A stretch of 64,000 nucleotides of DNA from Geobacteraceae bacterium (GTDB taxonomy: Bacteria; Desulfobacterota; Desulfuromonadia; Geobacterales; Pseudopelobacteraceae). The position numbers and the translations under genes are program-made. Numbering within the stretch: position 1 is the stretch's first letter; each line of letters opens with the position of its first letter. Where the stretch lies: contig JAAXTM010000002.1 in NCBI GenBank assembly GCA_013336525.1, forward strand, positions 372,001 through 436,000, written 5' to 3'. Shown in pieces: positions 55,013 through 64,000 of the stretch. Under the pieces are notes generated by a model, which saw only the letters and a program-made list of their open reading frames with translations, ran no database searches and had not been told where the DNA came from.

Positions 55013-55915
55013 TCACGCATAATATGACACCGGCTGGGTCGAGCCATAGCCGTTAATACCGGACGGTGTCATGGGAGCGAATGATGATTGTGTTGCATCG
55101 GTAAGTGACGGGACAGCGCTTTGAGGCTCTTGCCTGGCCGCACCAGCAATAACGGGTATTCCAGGCTGCTTGCCGGTAACCGCCGGATTGCCATAAGCGC
55201 GTTGTGCATCACGGGCAACGATACTGTCACCCTTATTTCCGGGCTCAACGGATGCAGGCGGAGCGCCAATTGTTGCTGTTTCCGTGGCAGTTGCCAGCTC
55301 CTGTCTGGCCGCCTGCTGCTGGGCGGCGGCCTGTGCAGCCACGGCGCGGTCCTGAGGCGATGGATCTGCAGGGGCCAAGGCAGCCTGAATGACCTGCTCC
55401 ATCCGGCTTATGGTTTCCTGCGGCGTCTTGCCGGAAGATACAGATATCGGCACTTCACCGCCGGTTATATAATTCTTCCCGTCCGGACCACGAGTGTATG
55501 AATAGGAAACCGGCCCGGTCATGGTTCCACCGGCCGACTTGTGAGCAGCCTCGTGAGCCTTTACCTTCAACTCAATGGCTTTAAGCTGCGCAATTTGAGC
55601 CTGAACCTGCGGATCTTGCTCTTCCTTAGTACCCTCGACTGACAGATTATTGCTTTGAGACTTTTTTGCATCGCTTGTTTCAATGTTTTTCTGCGGGCTG
55701 AGCGGTGAATAGGGTTTGAATTCATCAACCGTCCTCCCGGAGGGCTGCAAACCTTTCTGTTCCTGTACATTTCCAGGAGGAACCCCGGCAATACCGGGCT
55801 CATAGAGCTTAGATTCGTCCGGCGCAGAGCGGGTCTGCCGCATCTCTACTGCGTTTCTACCACCAAGAGCCTCTGAAACTAAAGGCTGGCTGTATGTAGA
55901 TCCGACCGGTTCCAT
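55013..55915 (-). CDS. SprA-related putative zinc metalloprotease
   Basis: 300 residues. The family signature is in the centre: LKVKAHEAAHKSAGG (HEXXH), then YSYTRGPDGKNYITGGEVPISVS. The remainder is low-complexity (glutamine/alanine-rich, about 190-240). No signal peptide. Substrate unknown. Confidence 0.75.
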   Translation of the reverse strand: MEPVGSTYSQPLVSEALGGRNAVEMRQTRSAPDESKLYEPGIAGVPPGNVQEQKGLQPSGRTVDEFKPYSPLSPQKNIETSDAKKSQSNNLSVEGTKEEQDPQVQAQIAQLKAIELKVKAHEAAHKSAGGTMTGPVSYSYTRGPDGKNYITGGEVPISVSSGKTPQETISRMEQVIQAALAPADPSPQDRAVAAQAAAQQQAARQELATATETATIGAPPASVEPGNKGDSIVARDAQRAYGNPAVTGKQPGIPVIAGAARQEPQSAVPSLTDATQSSFAPMTPSGINGYGSTQPVSYYA

Positions 55916-56248
55916 TTGATTTGTATGCCTTTAACCGCCCATGTGAATCAATTTGGTGAAGATAATAAGGATCTTGCTCTCGACTATGCGTTGATTTTAT
56001 GAATTTTATCTCCAGCAATGACAACAAACTGTACTGATAAAGCATATAGCAGAGCGTATACCATGTCCAGACCAAAAAGGAGACTCCCATGGCATTTACC
56101 GACTCATGGTCTATACTGTCCATATACAATTGACATAACCGGCTTTTTCGGTAAAAGCTTTGATAGTAAATTCTGATTTGCTCGAGACGGTACCTCAAGA
56201 AGGAACTATTTTAAGTAAATATCCGGTACAAAGAAAGCGCATCTTGCC
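55916..56248. other. Intergenic region with no recognised gene
   Basis: A 333-bp divergent gap between the SprA-related gene and the hybrid kinase. A minus-strand frame (55857-56198) overlaps the SprA-related start and has no family features. A TTGACA occurs at 56130 without a well-placed -10. Nothing further is supported. Confidence 0.5.
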
Positions 56249-58753
56249 ATGAAGCAAGCACGATACATAACCAAACGCAGTTTCGCATTCCTTCTCATTG
56301 TCTTAACCGGCATTTGTGCGCTGGTTTTCAATCTGATCTATGAGAATGCAAAAGAGTCGGCGATTAACAATCTAAATAACGAACAACTGATTCACGCAAA
56401 ACAGGCTGCACACGGAATTGAGGAGTACTTTGCCACCTGGACCGGTATCCTGAAGTCATTATCGAGGATGAATGAAATTATCAGCGTGGATGCAAATGGC
56501 AAACATCAGATGCAATTGTTCTACGATGCACACAAGGATCAGATCAGGTCATTTACCCGAATGAATGAAGACGGAATCATTCTGTTTACTGTCCCCAACA
56601 GGGAATCGATCGGCAGCAACCTGGCACATCAAAAACACGTGCAGGAACTCTTCAAGACCCAAAAACCGGTGATTAGCGATGTATTTATGACCGTTCAGGG
56701 GTTTAACGCCGTAGCCCTTCATGTACCTGTATTCAAAGGGGAACAATTCAAAGGAAGCATTGCTATCATCATAAACTTTCAAAGTCTGGCAAAACGTTAT
56801 CTGGAGATCATCCGGATTGGTAAAACAGGCTATGCATGGGTAGTGAGTCGTGATGGGACGGAATTGTACTGTCCCGTCCCCGGACATACCGGAAACAGCG
56901 TATTTACCAACTGCAAGGAGTTCCCTTCCATCATCGCCATGGCAGACTATATGCTGAAAGGACATTCAGGCAACACAACCTACACCTTCAACATGATTAG
57001 CAACACAAAGATAACTCCGGTTACCAAACATGCAGTTTATCAACCAATCAACCTGGGTAATACCTTCTGGTCCATTGTCGTTGCTTCATCTGAGGATGAA
57101 GTACTCTCGTCCCTGAGTTCGTATCGCAACAGGCTGGTACTGGTCATGGGGTTGACCCTCATCGGCTTGATCATCATTGCTGGAATGGGAGTCAAGGCTT
57201 TGCTGATCGTCAAAGAGGAAAACGTCCGTACTCATGCCGAGGAGGAATTGCGTGCCAACGAACTGCGATATCGCCATCTTTTCGAACAGAATCCGGCGAT
57301 AATGCTGATCTACGCAAAGGAGAGCCTTCAGATGTTAGCGGTAAACGAGGCGTTTCTGTTGAACTACGGGTACAGTAACGAGGAGGCACTGGCTCTGCAG
57401 CTCACTGACCTTTACCCGGCAGAGGAACAAGCACGGCTTAAAGAGGTAACCGCCAAGATCAGTGGCTACAGCAATGTAGGCGAATGGCACCACTGCCGCA
57501 AGGATGGCTCAAGGTTGTCCATCGTTGCAACGTCGAATGATATTTCCTACCAGGGCATAAACGCCAGGATCGCCGTAATCACGGACATAACTGAACGGAA
57601 ACAACTGGAGGAGCAACTCCACCAAGCGCAAAAGATGGAGTCGATTGGCCGCTTGGCTGGTGGGGTTGCCCACGATTTCAACAACATGCTTGGAGTGATC
57701 ATCGGATCGACTGAACTGGCAATGCACAAGCTCCCTGAAGACAGTCCTGTTCAAAAATACCTTGAACATACATTTAAAGCAGCACAACGCTCCAGCGAGA
57801 TAACCCATCAACTGCTTGCCTTCTCTCGAAAAGAGATCATATCTCCCAAACCGGTCAACATGAACAGCATGATAATCGAGTCGGAGAAAATGCTAGTTCG
57901 GCTGATTAGCGAGGATATAAAGCTCATCTTTAAGCCTGGCAGCGGCCTCTGGACCGTCCTGTTCGACCCGTCGCAAATGGATCAAATATTGATGAATCTG
58001 TCGGTCAATGGCCGGGATGCCATGCCGAACGGAGGCTCACTGCTTATTGAGACCGCTAATATTCATATCGGCAGCGACTTCAAACTGCATCATCAGGATG
58101 CCCGGCCGGGCGATTATGTACTTTTGACGGTCAGCGACACAGGCTGCGGCATGAGCAGTGAAACCCGTGAGCATATCTTCGAGCCGTTTTTCACAACCAA
58201 AGGGACCGGTAAGGGGACCGGCCTAGGTCTGGCAACTGTCTACGGCATAGTCACCCAGAACAACGGCTTCATAAGCTGCGACAGTGAACCTGACCATGGA
58301 ACGGTTTTCAAGATCTTCCTGCCTCGATTGATCGATGTGGATGAGACGATTACCGATGAAGTAAAACCAGAAATACAGGCCGGCACGGGGACGATCATTC
58401 TGGTAGAGGATGAGACGATGCTCCTCTTGACAACAACGGAAATGCTGAAGGTGATCGGCTACACCGTTATCCAGGCAAAATCACCGGAGGAAGCTATCGC
58501 TATTTGTGAGAACAGGGATCTACATATTGACCTGATTCTGACCGACGTAATAATGCCCGGAATGAATGGCAGGGAGATGGCGGAGAAGATCAAGACGTTC
58601 CGGCCAGAGATCAAGGTCTTATTTATATCCGGGTACGCAGCGGATTTTGTGGCAGAGCGAGGTGTAGTGGAAAAAGGGATGCAATTCATCCAGAAGCCAC
58701 TAAACATACAGCAATTAAACGATAAGATTAAGTACGTACTGGGGTTAGAATAG
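56249..58753 (+). CDS. Hybrid sensor histidine kinase with dCACHE sensor
   Basis: 834 residues. Membrane helix 12-32, a periplasmic double CACHE sensor (about 35-290, with FGYAWVVS-like [13 protein letters not shown]), second helix (about 292-315), PAS domain (about 335-450), HisKA ([12 protein letters not shown]), HATPase_c ([32 protein letters not shown]) and receiver ([25 protein letters not shown]). Extracellular-ligand sensing is expected. Start region has only a weak RBS. Confidence 0.88.
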   Translation: MKQARYITKRSFAFLLIVLTGICALVFNLIYENAKESAINNLNNEQLIHAKQAAHGIEEYFATWTGILKSLSRMNEIISVDANGKHQMQLFYDAHKDQIRSFTRMNEDGIILFTVPNRESIGSNLAHQKHVQELFKTQKPVISDVFMTVQGFNAVALHVPVFKGEQFKGSIAIIINFQSLAKRYLEIIRIGKTGYAWVVSRDGTELYCPVPGHTGNSVFTNCKEFPSIIAMADYMLKGHSGNTTYTFNMISNTKITPVTKHAVYQPINLGNTFWSIVVASSEDEVLSSLSSYRNRLVLVMGLTLIGLIIIAGMGVKALLIVKEENVRTHAEEELRANELRYRHLFEQNPAIMLIYAKESLQMLAVNEAFLLNYGYSNEEALALQLTDLYPAEEQARLKEVTAKISGYSNVGEWHHCRKDGSRLSIVATSNDISYQGINARIAVITDITERKQLEEQLHQAQKMESIGRLAGGVAHDFNNMLGVIIGSTELAMHKLPEDSPVQKYLEHTFKAAQRSSEITHQLLAFSRKEIISPKPVNMNSMIIESEKMLVRLISEDIKLIFKPGSGLWTVLFDPSQMDQILMNLSVNGRDAMPNGGSLLIETANIHIGSDFKLHHQDARPGDYVLLTVSDTGCGMSSETREHIFEPFFTTKGTGKGTGLGLATVYGIVTQNNGFISCDSEPDHGTVFKIFLPRLIDVDETITDEVKPEIQAGTGTIILVEDETMLLLTTTEMLKVIGYTVIQAKSPEEAIAICENRDLHIDLILTDVIMPGMNGREMAEKIKTFRPEIKVLFISGYAADFVAERGVVEKGMQFIQKPLNIQQLNDKIKYVLGLE

Positions 58754-58809
58754 AAAGATGCTGTAAGATGATTATCAAAAATCAACATTCCTTTCTTATT
58801 AAACGACAA

Positions 58810-58840
58810 ATGGCCTACAGAATAATCTGTAAGCCATTGT
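58810..58840. terminator. Hairpin between hybrid kinase and tRNA-Ala
   Basis: AATGGCCTACAGA-ATAA-TCTGTAAGCCATT folds with one mismatch; TTTT follows on the plus strand. It may end both the kinase and the tRNA transcripts. Confidence 0.6.
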
Positions 58841-58846
58841 TTTACT

Positions 58847-58922
58847 TGGTGGAGATGAAGAGGATCGAACTCTCGGCCTCCGCCTTGCGAAGGCGGCGCT
58901 CTCCCAGCTGAGCTACATCCCC
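58847..58922 (-). tRNA. tRNA-Ala (anticodon CGC)
   Basis: 76 nt including encoded CCA. The minus strand begins GGGGATGTAGCTCAGCTGGG, with D-arm GCTC...GAGC, anticodon stem CCGCC/GGCGG around TTCGCAA (anticodon CGC), TTCGATC T-loop, and acceptor stem GGGGATG/CATCTCC with CCA after the discriminator A. It decodes GCG. Confidence 0.93.
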
Positions 58923-58929
58923 GGTTAAT

Positions 58930-60297
58930 CTATTCTGCCAGCGGCAATGTTATGGTAAAAACAGCACCTTTGCCTTCATTATAGGCATCTATCGATCCAA
59001 AATGGTTGAGAATTATCCGGTTCGCAATCGCCAGCCCAAGACCTGTGCCATGATGTTTAGTCGTAAAGAAAGGGTTGAATATCTGTGAAAGGATCTCTTT
59101 CGGAATACCGCCGCCGGTGTCCGCAAACGTGACAATTACAGTTTTTTTGTCAAGCTGTACCTTTTCAAGCGCCAGAACCAGTTGTCCGCCTTCAGGCATC
59201 GCATCGCAGGAATTTAGTATCAGATTTAGAAAAACCTGTTTCAGCTGGTGCGCATCACCGGAAACAACCCAAGGGCGAGCATCGCAGGAAAGCGATACCG
59301 TAATATTTTGGTCCTCAAAAGCTGCGGCACTGTTTGCAAGACAGTCATGGAGTATTTCCTCCAGATCACAGCGACTGAAACAGATTGTCGGTTTGCGTGA
59401 AAACGACAAGATTTCAGCAAGCATTTTTTCAAGCCGAATGACTTCTGATACAATGGTGTCTGCGTAGTTGTGTTCCCGTGTCTCGGCGGGTAATGACTTG
59501 AGCAGACGCCCGGCAAAGCCCCCGATGGCAATAAGTGGATTTTTAAGTTCGTGAGCAAGACTGGCAGCCATCTCACCGATGGCTGCCAGTCGCTCGCCAT
59601 GCAACAGGCGCTCTCTGGCATCTTTCAGGTTTAGATGGGCATCCTCGATACGATTATACAGCATTGAATTTTCGATCGCCATGCCGGCCTGATTGGCAAA
59701 GAGTTGGAGAAAATGCAGATTTTCACGGGAAATTTCGCGACCAGTACCCGGATTGTCGACCACTATAATTCCGATAGTATGTTCGCGTGCAACAAGAGGC
59801 ACTACCGCAAACGGTCCACCGGATAACGATTTAATAAAGTTGCAGGCCGGGCATTTATGGCAGAGCTTGTCATCGTAGCTGCAGAGACTCCGCTCTGAAA
59901 CAACTTGATGAATGAGCGGGCAGGACATATCAATTTCAATGCGGGTCAACCGCACTTTCAAACAGAATTCGTCAGATCGCTGCAGCGATATTATTTCATC
60001 GCTTATATCCCAGCGGCTTCCAAGGGTATCGTGTTCACCGACAATCTCAAGTCCTTCTGACAGTTTACTGGAGACGGCCAACATGCCTTGCAGAACATTA
60101 GATTTTTCATTACGCAGAAATAAAATGGCGCGTTCAAACAGGTTTGATGAGGGGGCAGTAATCGCGGTAAGAATAAGATGCGTCAGTTTGTTTAGACGCA
60201 TAGTGGAAAGCATCGTGTTGCTGAACTGATACAAAAGCGTCAGTTCAGACAGACGATTATCGGTTTCAGGATGATTTAGAGAATCATGAGTGTTCAA
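58930..60297 (-). CDS. GAF-domain sensor histidine kinase
   Basis: 455 residues, soluble. A GAF-like domain (about 15-215) contains CSYDDKLCHKCPAC near residues 136-149, four cysteines that could bind an Fe-S cluster or zinc. HisKA (SLAHELKNPLIAIGGFAGRL) and HATPase_c (NLILNSCDAMPEG, DTGGGIP, GTGLGLAIANRI) follow. NtrB-like kinase region. Its response regulator is not adjacent. It sits 7 bp from tRNA-Ala. Confidence 0.85.
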   Translation of the reverse strand: MNTHDSLNHPETDNRLSELTLLYQFSNTMLSTMRLNKLTHLILTAITAPSSNLFERAILFLRNEKSNVLQGMLAVSSKLSEGLEIVGEHDTLGSRWDISDEIISLQRSDEFCLKVRLTRIEIDMSCPLIHQVVSERSLCSYDDKLCHKCPACNFIKSLSGGPFAVVPLVAREHTIGIIVVDNPGTGREISRENLHFLQLFANQAGMAIENSMLYNRIEDAHLNLKDARERLLHGERLAAIGEMAASLAHELKNPLIAIGGFAGRLLKSLPAETREHNYADTIVSEVIRLEKMLAEILSFSRKPTICFSRCDLEEILHDCLANSAAAFEDQNITVSLSCDARPWVVSGDAHQLKQVFLNLILNSCDAMPEGGQLVLALEKVQLDKKTVIVTFADTGGGIPKEILSQIFNPFFTTKHHGTGLGLAIANRIILNHFGSIDAYNEGKGAVFTITLPLAE

Positions 60298-60332
60298 GCC
60301 TGATCCTGTTTACCGTTAGCAGATATATCAGA

Positions 60333-60689
60333 TTAAACCCGGCGTTCTTTTTCCTCAGCAGCGATCTTACAATCTATACACTGGGTTGTCACTGGCCTCG
60401 CCTTAAGACGGGCTTCTCCGATTTCCTCTCCGCAATCATCACAAATACCGAACTCTTTGGACTCTATCCGGTCAAGGGCATCTTTAATTTTGTTGATCAG
60501 CTTCCGTTCTCTATCCCTGATGCGAAGCTCAAAACTGCGGTCAGACTCCTGAGTAGCACGGTCGGTAGGATCAGGAAAGTTTGCAGCATCCAAAGTCATC
60601 TCAGTTACTGTCTTACCAGCCTCACCTTGCAACACCCTCATCTCTTCATTTAATATGTTTTTGAAATAATCCAGCTTTTCCTGTTCCAT
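60333..60689 (-). CDS. dksA: DksA/TraR-family zinc-finger protein
   Basis: 118 residues. Coiled-coil N-terminus (KLDYFKNILNEEMRVLQGEA), the DxxDxA region reads PDPTDRATQESDRS, and the C4 zinc finger is CDDCGEEI...CIDCK. DksA binds RNA polymerase with ppGpp to shape the stringent response. Co-oriented with the kinase gene, 35 bp before it. Confidence 0.87.
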   Translation of the reverse strand: MEQEKLDYFKNILNEEMRVLQGEAGKTVTEMTLDAANFPDPTDRATQESDRSFELRIRDRERKLINKIKDALDRIESKEFGICDDCGEEIGEARLKARPVTTQCIDCKIAAEEKERRV

Positions 60690-60863
60690 ATTAACTCCTG
60701 ATTTCGTATGAACTGTCAGATTTTAGTGAGAATTGCCCAACAAGTCCAGAAAAAAATCAGCGAAAGAAGTCCCAACTTATGTATGCTCCTTTTACAAAAC
60801 TATTACACTTTATACCATTAAGGCCTTGCTATTATGCGCTTGAAAATTCTATTAGGGGGAAAA

Positions 60864-61937
60864 ATGGCACCGTCACTAAAAATTGGGGCGCACACAGTCC
60901 GCTATCCACTCATCCAGGGCGGCATGGGCGCTCGGATATCTGCCGGCAGGTTGGCCGGTCATGTTGCAAAATGCGGCGGTGTTGGACTGGTCGCTGCTGC
61001 AGGCATTGCCCTTAACAGCGGCCTCTATGATGGAAAGAACTTTTTTCAAGCAGAGGCAGAGGCCTTTAAAGCCGAGCTGCAAAAAGCTTACGAAATTGCT
61101 CCTGACGGAGTTATAGGCGTTAACGTCATGGTCGCTCTTTCTGATTTTGAGCCACTTGTAAAGGCGGCTATCGAAGGAGGTGCAAAGGTTATTGTATGTG
61201 GAGCCGGCCTCCCGATGGGGCTGCCGGAACTGACCGCTGGCCATCCTGACGTGGCTCTGGTACCGATTGTCTCGTCACTTCGGGCTGCCCAGTTAATCGC
61301 ACGTAAATGGCAGAAAGCTTATCACCGGCTGCCGGATGCTGTAGTTGTGGAGGACCCTGATACTGCCGGCGGACATCTGGGTGAAAAAATGGAGAAGATT
61401 GGTACAGGTGAGTACAATCAATACGCTACAGTACGTGACATAAAGGCTTTTTTCCGTGATGAATGCGGTGCTGATGTACCAGTGATTGCCGCCGGCGGCG
61501 TATGGGACCGGGCGGACCTGGAACATGCCCTGGCTGAAGGAGCTGACGGAGTTCAGATGGCTAGTCGCTTTGTCTGTACAGAGGAGAGTGATGCCAGTGA
61601 TGAGTTCAAACAGCTCTACCTTGACTGTACAAAAGATGATATCGGCCTGATCATGAGCCCGGCCGGACTTCCGGGGCGAGCCATTTACAAAAATATAGAA
61701 AAGATCCGCCAGTACGATCTTGACCATCATACCCCATGCAGAATGGGCTGCCTGAAAAAATGTTCGTATAAGGAGTCCGGCGAACGCTTCTGTATTGTTA
61801 CCGCCTTGGATCGGGCCCAGCGTGGCGATGTCGAAACCGGCCTCGTTTTTTGCGGGACTAACGCCTGGAAAGCTGACAAGATTACAACTGTACAGGCAAT
61901 TTTTGACGAACTTTTCGGTGATTTACCTGTAAAATAA
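60864..61937 (+). CDS. Nitronate monooxygenase-family flavoprotein
   Basis: 357 residues. FMN-binding TIM barrel: YPLIQGGMGARISAGRLAGH, GVNVMVALSDFEPLV, DTAGGHLGEK (FMN site), PVIAAGGVWDRADLEHALAEGADGVQMASRFV. The C-terminal part carries extra cysteines, CRMGCLKKCSYKESGERFC, not needed in the basic family. The related FabK reduces enoyl-ACP, so the substrate is uncertain. The start MAPSLKIGAH has AGGGGGAAA upstream. Confidence 0.8.
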   Translation: MAPSLKIGAHTVRYPLIQGGMGARISAGRLAGHVAKCGGVGLVAAAGIALNSGLYDGKNFFQAEAEAFKAELQKAYEIAPDGVIGVNVMVALSDFEPLVKAAIEGGAKVIVCGAGLPMGLPELTAGHPDVALVPIVSSLRAAQLIARKWQKAYHRLPDAVVVEDPDTAGGHLGEKMEKIGTGEYNQYATVRDIKAFFRDECGADVPVIAAGGVWDRADLEHALAEGADGVQMASRFVCTEESDASDEFKQLYLDCTKDDIGLIMSPAGLPGRAIYKNIEKIRQYDLDHHTPCRMGCLKKCSYKESGERFCIVTALDRAQRGDVETGLVFCGTNAWKADKITTVQAIFDELFGDLPVK

Positions 61938-62001
61938 CCGTACTAATAATAATCAAATACCAGAGCACAGTGATGATTATTCTGTTACTGACATTTTCTG
62001 C

Positions 62002-62030
62002 TTGACTTGTCAAACTCATGTAACTATATT
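62002..62030 (+). promoter_or_regulatory. Sigma-70 promoter of rplU-rpmA
   Basis: TTGACT at 62002-62007 and TATATT at 62025-62030, with a 17-base spacer. It lies about 40 bp before rplU. Confidence 0.7.
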
Positions 62031-62071
62031 CCATAACTCTTTAAAAATTAGAAGCGGATGGAGATGAGCAT

Positions 62072-62380
62072 ATGTACGCAGTTATCAAAACAGGTGGAAA
62101 GCAATACAAGGTTACCGAAGGTGAATTTCTCAAGGTTGAAAAACTTGAGGGCGAAATTGGCGACAGCATAGAATTTGCAGAAATCCTCATGGTTGGCGGA
62201 GAGAAGACTGTAGTTGGTGCGCCGCTCGTTGCCGGAGCCTCTGTAACAGCCAAAATTGCCGTACAGGGCAAAGGTAAAAAAGTTCTCGTATTTAAATCCA
62301 AGCGACGTAAAGATTCTCGTAAACTGCGCGGTCATCGTCAGTTCTTGACTGTTCTGAAAATCGAAAAGATTACTGCTTAA
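62072..62380 (+). CDS. rplU: 50S ribosomal protein L21
   Basis: 102 residues, the full family length: [20 protein letters not shown] at the start and [22 protein letters not shown] at the end. It binds 23S rRNA. First gene of a pair with rpmA, 38 bp apart; GGATGGAGATGAGCAT precedes the ATG. Confidence 0.98.
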   Translation: MYAVIKTGGKQYKVTEGEFLKVEKLEGEIGDSIEFAEILMVGGEKTVVGAPLVAGASVTAKIAVQGKGKKVLVFKSKRRKDSRKLRGHRQFLTVLKIEKITA

Positions 62381-62418
62381 TCAAAACCGTATAAATATTT
62401 TTCCCAGGAGACACGGAA

Positions 62419-62673
62419 ATGGCACATAAAAAAGCTGGTGGTAGTTCAAGAAACGGTAGAGACTCTGGCGGACAGCGACTTGGCTGTAAGAAATTTGGCG
62501 GCGAAAGCGTAAAAGCCGGCAACATAATTTATCGTCAACGCGGCACCCAGATCCATCCCGGCAACAACGTCGGTTGCGGCAAGGATTACACACTGTTTGC
62601 ATTGATTGAAGGCGTCGTTGCATTTGAGCGTTTGGGCAAGGACCGCAAAAAGGTTTCTGTTTACCCGAACTAA
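62419..62673 (+). CDS. rpmA: 50S ribosomal protein L27
   Basis: 84 residues: [20 protein letters not shown], then [19 protein letters not shown]. It stabilises tRNA at the peptidyl-transferase centre. The ATG follows AGGAGACACGGAA. A terminator directly follows, so the usual downstream obgE is not in this transcript. Confidence 0.98.
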   Translation: MAHKKAGGSSRNGRDSGGQRLGCKKFGGESVKAGNIIYRQRGTQIHPGNNVGCGKDYTLFALIEGVVAFERLGKDRKKVSVYPN

Positions 62674-62702
62674 GAGCACTGTCCAATTACGATTTATTTA
62701 AA

Positions 62703-62738
62703 GGCCCGGAAGTTATTTCTTTCGGGCCTTTTCTTTTC
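62703..62738 (+). terminator. Terminator after rpmA
   Basis: GGCCCGGAA-GTTATT-TCTTTCGGGCC, then TTTTCTTTT. A classical intrinsic terminator. Confidence 0.85.
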
Positions 62739-62930
62739 GCGACTTTTACCAATAAAACAATGTAACTCTCTTTACTTGCTGCCTTTTTATTTTAATTTTT
62801 ACCCTCATCACAACACGCAAATAACAAAGAACATTGTTTTATTTATCAACAAACAGTTTGTAAATTCCACATTCTTGGTGTAGAATTCCAAAAAGTGTGT
62901 TTCTGAATACTCTGCCAAAAGGTGACCACC

Positions 62931-64000
62931 ATGTTCAAGTCAAGCCTGACCCGCAAGATTGTTTTTATCATTGCTACAACACTTTTCATCGGATTTGCCG
63001 GTCTTGGCATTCTTTCCATCTACCTTGAATATACATCTACTATTGACCTGCAAAGAAAAAATGCCCGTCAGCTGGCATCTACCGTCACCCACGATATTCT
63101 TAATCAAATGACCAAAGGCGATATGAAGGATTTTGCCGCTTATGTCGCCGAGATAAAGGCCAACGGAGGCGTTGCCGGAATCCGACTTTTTAATGCCGAA
63201 GGCAAGGAATGGGGAAGTGAGGCCTCAAGCGAGGAGATGCGCAAGGCGATAGCTTCCGGATCAGCCAAGGAGTTATCTGCAAGCAAAGAGGGAAAGCGCT
63301 TTCTTGAACTTGCGGTTCCTTTGGTTAATGAAGAGCGTTGCCGGAGTTGCCACAAGGGTGATGCGAAGTTTTTGGGTGGAGTTATTGTTACTACATCTCT
63401 TGAAGACGGCTTTGCCACTGCCATGCGCCTGACTCTGGTTATGTCAGCAGCAGGAGTATTTTTCTTTTTTGCCATGCTGTGGACGTTATATGTTTTTTTC
63501 AACCGCACAGTGGTTCAACAGATCATAGAACTTTACAAGCAACTTGGTGATCTTGCCGGTAATGAAGGGGATCTGACCAAGGTACTTCAAGTTCGATCGA
63601 CTTGCGAAATTGGTCAACTTGGTGCGGAGGTAAATAACCTTACCGATAAAATTCGTAATACTTTTTCTGATCTATATTCGCAAACCTGCCTGATCGGTAC
63701 AAGCGTCTGCGAGTTAGCCGCCGGTACCGAGAAGACACTGAAGATGACTCAGGACCAGAAAGACCAGGCTTTTACTGTTGCCGCATCAACTGAAGAGATG
63801 GCACAGACTATTCATGACGTAACCGAGAATACCCACCGGGCTGCCTCACTTTCCAGTGCTGTTGACATCGCCGCCAGCAGCGGCATGGCTGTTGTTGAAG
63901 AAACCTGGGACTGCATGCAGCAGATCAGCGGCAGTGTAAACAACACTCTGGTTATCATCCGCGAGCTGGAGGCGGCATCTACTCATATTGGTGAAATGGT
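62931..64000 (+). CDS. Methyl-accepting chemotaxis protein with c-type heme sensor, cut by right edge
   Basis: 356 residues are visible. Membrane helix about 10-32, a periplasmic sensor with the heme motif CRSCH (C137, C140, H141), second helix (about 165-190), HAMP-like region (LYKQLGDLAGNEGDLTKVL), and the beginning of the MCP signalling domain (AASTEEMAQTIHDVTENTH). It is one of the Geobacter-type heme-containing receptors, likely sensing redox state. AAAAGGTGACCACC precedes the ATG. The C-terminus lies outside the window. Confidence 0.88.
   Translation, partial: MFKSSLTRKIVFIIATTLFIGFAGLGILSIYLEYTSTIDLQRKNARQLASTVTHDILNQMTKGDMKDFAAYVAEIKANGGVAGIRLFNAEGKEWGSEASSEEMRKAIASGSAKELSASKEGKRFLELAVPLVNEERCRSCHKGDAKFLGGVIVTTSLEDGFATAMRLTLVMSAAGVFFFFAMLWTLYVFFNRTVVQQIIELYKQLGDLAGNEGDLTKVLQVRSTCEIGQLGAEVNNLTDKIRNTFSDLYSQTCLIGTSVCELAAGTEKTLKMTQDQKDQAFTVAASTEEMAQTIHDVTENTHRAASLSSAVDIAASSGMAVVEETWDCMQQISGSVNNTLVIIRELEAASTHIGEM

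Noticed and set aside
55857-56198. Minus-strand frame of 113 codons upstream of the SprA-related gene
   Set aside because: It overlaps the start of a better gene on the same strand, has no ribosome-binding site and an unprotein-like composition.

Overview
The window looks like a chromosomal segment of a nitrogen-fixing member of the Geobacter group (Desulfuromonadales/Geobacterales). I infer this from the Mo-nitrogenase genes, the many c-type-heme and PAS/GGDEF/hybrid-kinase signalling proteins, an ANTAR response regulator of the Geobacter GnfR type, sigma-54 promoters before most nif units, and the gene content overall. The genus cannot be fixed from sequence alone. No rRNA, CRISPR array, insertion sequence or phage was found. 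One tRNA (Ala, anticodon CGC) is present.

Positions 1-29,900 form a nitrogen-fixation island. On the minus strand lie nifE (cut by the left edge), nifK, nifD, nifH, modCBA (molybdate uptake), and an operon nifB-GNAT acetyltransferase-nifV-small HTH protein. On the plus strand are a zinc-ribbon gene plus cowN, and draG. The island is loosely packed. nifD and nifK are separated by a SNF2 helicase on the opposite strand, and nifK and nifE are about 11 kb apart, with a DisA-like protein, a rhomboid protease, two tandem hybrid kinases and a PstS-like/GGDEF-EAL pair between them. nifE, nifK, nifH and nifB each have a GG-N10-GC sigma-54 promoter. Each is followed by a short leader with the core GGC-AxxGxx-GCC, a hexaloop hairpin that overlaps the 5' arm of a larger hairpin. 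In three of the four leaders the larger hairpin is an intrinsic terminator. This is what an ANTAR antiterminator would act on, and an ANTAR response regulator, itself behind a sigma-54 promoter, lies at 34.2-34.8 kb.

Positions 29,900-34,800 hold an OmpA-like lipoprotein, a second PstS-like protein followed by a membrane hybrid kinase, and the ANTAR regulator. The two PstS-like/sensor pairs (1.2-4.1 kb and 31.2-34.2 kb) are homologous in both the binding protein and the periplasmic sensor part, but end in different output domains (GGDEF-EAL versus kinase-receiver). The first of them is broken.

Positions 34,800-55,900 are mostly core or housekeeping: an overlapping operon (diguanylate cyclase, RecD-like helicase, NAD(P)-binding epimerase, RlpA-like protein), a DedA/YqaA membrane protein, a WYL regulator, a MidA-type methyltransferase, a HAD phosphatase, RluD, a DegP-type protease, an XRE-cupin regulator, a heme-binding diguanylate cyclase, an M48 protease, ElbB, a DUF401 permease, a receiver protein, and a compact operon of a histone-deacetylase-like protein, an unknown protein, a TPR protein and a 34-residue membrane peptide.

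Positions 55,900-64,000 hold a SprA-related metalloprotease, a large hybrid kinase, tRNA-Ala, a GAF-histidine kinase, a DksA-type zinc finger, a nitronate monooxygenase, ribosomal proteins L21 and L27, and a heme-binding chemotaxis receptor cut by the right edge. Several intergenic gaps carry 95-155 bp imperfect inverted repeats of a kind often scattered in Geobacter-like genomes.
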